A stretch of 64,000 bases of DNA. It comes from Burkholderia sp. D-99. Lineage in GTDB: Bacteria; Pseudomonadota; Gammaproteobacteria; Burkholderiales; Burkholderiaceae. The position numbers and the translations under genes were made by a program. Below the pieces are notes generated by a model. The model worked only from the letters and a program-made list of their open reading frames with translations, had not been told where the DNA came from and ran no database searches. Below, in pieces: positions 61,359 through 64,000 of this stretch; position 1 is the stretch's first letter; each line of letters begins with the position of its first letter. The stretch covers positions 1-64,000 of the forward strand of contig NZ_JAAOXM010000011.1 of NCBI RefSeq assembly GCF_011605345.1. The letters run 5' to 3'.

Positions 61359-64000
61359 TCAGGAACTGACGGACGTCTCTTCGCGCCGATATGCCGGGGG
61401 AGGCATGTGCGCCGCTTCGTCGGTCGCCTTCGGAGCAATGCGGAACCAGATCGCATACAGGGCAGGGAGAAACACGAGCGTCAACGCAGTGCCGCCGATC
61501 GTACCGCCGATCAGCGTGAACGCGAGCGCCCCCCAGAACACCGAGAACGTGAGCGGAATGAAGGCGAGCGCAGCCGCAAGCGCCGTCAGGATCACCGGGC
61601 GCGCACGCTGCACGGTCGCTTCGATGATCGCGTCGTACGGATCGAGGCCATCGGCTTCGTTCTGATGGATCTGCCCGATCAGGATCAGCGTGTTGCGCAT
61701 GATGATGCCGGCAAGACCGATCAACCCGAGGATTGCGTTGAACCCGAACGGCTGACGGAACAGCAACAGGATCGGCACGACACCCACCAGCGCGAGCGGT
61801 GCCGTCAACAGCACCATCGCCATCGCCGCGATCGAGCGCACCTGGAAGATCACGACGATCATCATCAGGATCAGCATGATCGGAAACACGGCGGCGAGCG
61901 CGGCGTTCGCCTTGTTCGCTTCCTCGAGCGCCGCGCCTGTCTCGATCCGGTACCCCGGCGGCAACGCGGCGACGATCGGCCGGATCGCCTGAATGATTTC
62001 GTTCGAGATCTCGGGCGGCTGGAATTCCTCGCCGATATCGCCACGCACGGTCATCGTCGTCAGGCGGTCGCGACGCCGCAAGATCGGGTCTTCCATGCGA
62101 ATCCCGACCTCGCCGAGCTGGTCGAGCGGTACCTTCTGGCCAGCGCTTCCCGTCAGCGTAAACGCACCGAGTTTCGCCGGATCAAGCCGGTCGGCGCCGG
62201 CGCTGCGCGCCACCACCTCGACCGAACGGATGTCCTCGCGCACCTGCGTGACAGGGGCGCCCGTCAGCAGGAACTGAAGCTGCTGCGACGCATCGTGCGT
62301 GCTCAGGCCAATCGCGCGCAGCCGATCCTGATCGAGCGAGATGCGGATCGTCGGTACGCGCGGCCCCCAGTCGGTGTTCACCTGCCGCATCGACGGGTTC
62401 GCACGCATCACACGCTCGACTTGCGCGGCGATCTCCCGGACCTTGCCCTCGTCGGGCCCCATCACGCGAAACGCGACGGGAAAGGGTGAATACGGCCCGA
62501 ACACGATCTGCGTCGCGCGCACCTGCGCGTCGGGCGCGAGGCCCTGCGCGACGGCGGTGCGCAGCTTCAGCTTCAGCGCCTCGCGCGCCTTCTCGTCCTG
62601 CGTCAGCACGACAATCTTCGCGAACGACGGGTCGGGCAGCTCGGGCGACATCGCAATGAAAAAGCGCGGCGCGCCCTGGCCGATGTAGCTCGTGACCAGC
62701 CGGGCCTCGGGCTGCTTGCGCAGCCATGCTTCCACCTTGCCGACCACCGCGCTGGTGGCGGCGATGCCGGTTCCTTCGCTCATCCGCACTTCTACCAGCA
62801 CTTCCGGCCGACTCGAGATCGGAAAGAACTCCTGCTTGACGAGACCGAGGCCGAGCACAGCGGCCGCAAACGAAACCACGACCGCGAACACGACGCGTTT
62901 CTTGTGCGCAACCGTCCACGCGAGCAACGCACGAAACCGGCGATAGGCCCGCGTATCGTAGACGGCAGCATGCCCGCCCGCGACCGGCCGGATCCGCGGC
63001 AGCAGCTTGACGCCAAGATAGGGCGTGAAGGCGACCGCGACAACCCAGGACGTCAGCAGCGCAAAGGCGACGACCCAGAAGATGTTGCCCGCGTATTCGC
63101 CGGCACTCGACTTCGCGAAGCCGACCGGCATCAGCCCGATCGCGGTCACGAGCGTGCCCGCGAGCATCGGCGCGGCCGTGTGGCTCCATGCATACGTGGA
63201 GGCGGCGATGCGGTCGAACCCCTCCTCCATCTTCACGACCATCGTCTCGATCACGATGATCGCGTCGTCGACGAGCAGCCCGAGCGACAGGATCAGCGCG
63301 CCGAGCGTGATGCGATCGAAATCGCGCCCGGTCGCGAGCATGATGATGAAGACACCCGCGAGCGTGAGCGGCACGGCCGCCGCGACGACGATCCCCACCC
63401 GCCAGCCGAGGCTGATCAGGCACACGGTGATCACGACGGCCAGCGCGACGAAGAACTTCAGCATGAACTCGTCGTAGGCTTCCTCGATGTTGACGGCCTG
63501 GTCGGTGACTTTCGTCAGCGACAGGCCAAGCGGCATGTCCGCCGAAATCGCCGCCACCTCCTTGTCGAGATCCTTGCCGAGCTGCAGGCCGTTGTAGCGC
63601 TCCTTCATCACGACGCCGAGCAGCAGCGCCGGCTCGCCCTGGTTGCGGATCAGGAAGGTGGCGGGATCCTCGTAGCCGCGCTTGACGTCCGCGATGTCGG
63701 ACAGCCTGAGCGTGCGGCCGCCGGCGACGATCGGCGTGTCGCGGATCTTCTGAAGATCGTCGAACGCGCCGTCAAGGCGAATCAGCACGTGCGGGCCGGC
63801 CGTGTCGATCGAGCCGGCGGGCGTCACGAGATTCCGGTCGTTCAGCGCGGCAAAGATATCGCGCGGCGACATGCCGAGATTCGCGAGCCGTGCATACGAG
63901 AACTCGACGAAAATGCGCTCGGGCCGCTCGCCGACGATATCGATCTTTTTCACGCCCGGCACGTGCAGCAGCCTCTGGCGCAGCGCTTCCGCCTCACGCA
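61359..64000 (-). CDS. RND efflux transporter permease, 5' end outside the window
   Basis: The last 880 or so codons of an AcrB-like inner-membrane proton-driven pump. Large periplasmic loops alternate with 11 visible hydrophobic segments. The proton-relay motif GLLVDDAIIVIETMVVKMEE is intact with both Asp residues, and the late LIGLAGIIMRNTLILIGQI and ALAAALAFIPLTFSVFWGALAFTLIGGTI match helices 10-12. The frame is open to the window edge. The usual adaptor and outer-membrane partners would lie upstream, outside the window. Confidence 0.93.
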   Translation of the reverse strand, partial: REAEALRQRLLHVPGVKKIDIVGERPERIFVEFSYARLANLGMSPRDIFAALNDRNLVTPAGSIDTAGPHVLIRLDGAFDDLQKIRDTPIVAGGRTLRLSDIADVKRGYEDPATFLIRNQGEPALLLGVVMKERYNGLQLGKDLDKEVAAISADMPLGLSLTKVTDQAVNIEEAYDEFMLKFFVALAVVITVCLISLGWRVGIVVAAAVPLTLAGVFIIMLATGRDFDRITLGALILSLGLLVDDAIIVIETMVVKMEEGFDRIAASTYAWSHTAAPMLAGTLVTAIGLMPVGFAKSSAGEYAGNIFWVVAFALLTSWVVAVAFTPYLGVKLLPRIRPVAGGHAAVYDTRAYRRFRALLAWTVAHKKRVVFAVVVSFAAAVLGLGLVKQEFFPISSRPEVLVEVRMSEGTGIAATSAVVGKVEAWLRKQPEARLVTSYIGQGAPRFFIAMSPELPDPSFAKIVVLTQDEKAREALKLKLRTAVAQGLAPDAQVRATQIVFGPYSPFPVAFRVMGPDEGKVREIAAQVERVMRANPSMRQVNTDWGPRVPTIRISLDQDRLRAIGLSTHDASQQLQFLLTGAPVTQVREDIRSVEVVARSAGADRLDPAKLGAFTLTGSAGQKVPLDQLGEVGIRMEDPILRRRDRLTTMTVRGDIGEEFQPPEISNEIIQAIRPIVAALPPGYRIETGAALEEANKANAALAAVFPIMLILMMIVVIFQVRSIAAMAMVLLTAPLALVGVVPILLLFRQPFGFNAILGLIGLAGIIMRNTLILIGQIHQNEADGLDPYDAIIEATVQRARPVILTALAAALAFIPLTFSVFWGALAFTLIGGTIGGTALTLVFLPALYAIWFRIAPKATDEAAHMPPPAYRREETSVSS

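Overview
The window is about 64 kb of GC-rich DNA from a Burkholderia-type betaproteobacterium. I judge it most likely Burkholderia cepacia complex, main chromosome. The reasons are strong G/C third-position codon use and gene contents and neighbourhoods typical of that group: xseA-sodB, lpxK-UPF0434-kdsB-adk, murJ-rpsT, kynBUA with kynR, and a dalD-xylB sugar-alcohol locus. Species is not resolved. I saw no rRNA, tRNA, insertion sequence, prophage or CRISPR array.

Layout: (1) 0-13 kb is accessory metabolism and regulation. It holds a Gly/Asn repeat protein with an apparent frameshift, an aldo-keto reductase, a GntR regulator, a divergent CaiB-type CoA-transferase and HTH-fused citrate synthase pair, a DHA2 exporter, a catalytically degenerate EAL protein, a ketopantoate reductase, a Crp/Fnr regulator and a chromate transporter. 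(2) 13-28 kb is conserved housekeeping: sodB, xseA, lpxK, kdsB, adk, murJ, rpsT, argF, murB, yajQ, plsY and ybaK. A 49-bp tandem repeat array sits between adk and a short-chain dehydrogenase gene. (3) 28-42.5 kb holds an acyl-CoA ligase, xerD, ogt, queG, tsaE-amiC, a DMT permease, pirin, a CnoX/YbbN-like co-chaperone, tcdA, pdxH, cfa, a DUF72 protein and msrA.

(4) 43-45.2 kb is a two-gene unit encoding an SBP56/methanethiol-oxidase-family protein and a coupled small membrane protein. (5) 45.5-49.6 kb is the kynurenine route of tryptophan catabolism (kynB, kynU, kynA) with the divergent Lrp/AsnC regulator kynR and a 15-bp palindrome between them. (6) 49.6-56.3 kb is an aromatic 2-oxoacid cluster: an AAHS-type transporter preceded by a 27-codon Cys-containing leader ORF, a PanE-family reductase, an aldehyde dehydrogenase, a benzoylformate decarboxylase with its catalytic residues intact, and a divergent LysR regulator. 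I propose it as a compact D-mandelate/phenylglyoxylate to benzoate pathway, with the PanE-family protein as the candidate mandelate dehydrogenase. (7) 56.5-60.5 kb is a D-arabinitol-type polyol locus (dalD, xylB, SorC-family regulator) headed by a 19-bp near-perfect inverted repeat. (8) 60.6-64 kb is a LuxR-type acyl-homoserine-lactone receptor without a synthase, next to the 3' part of an RND efflux pump gene that runs off the window.

Several convergent gene pairs (chrA/sodB, SDR/sirB1, rpsT/DUF3579, argF/murB) share one symmetric hairpin with T-tracts on both sides. Regulatory sites come from reading symmetry and promoter-like hexamers by eye and should be treated as candidates.
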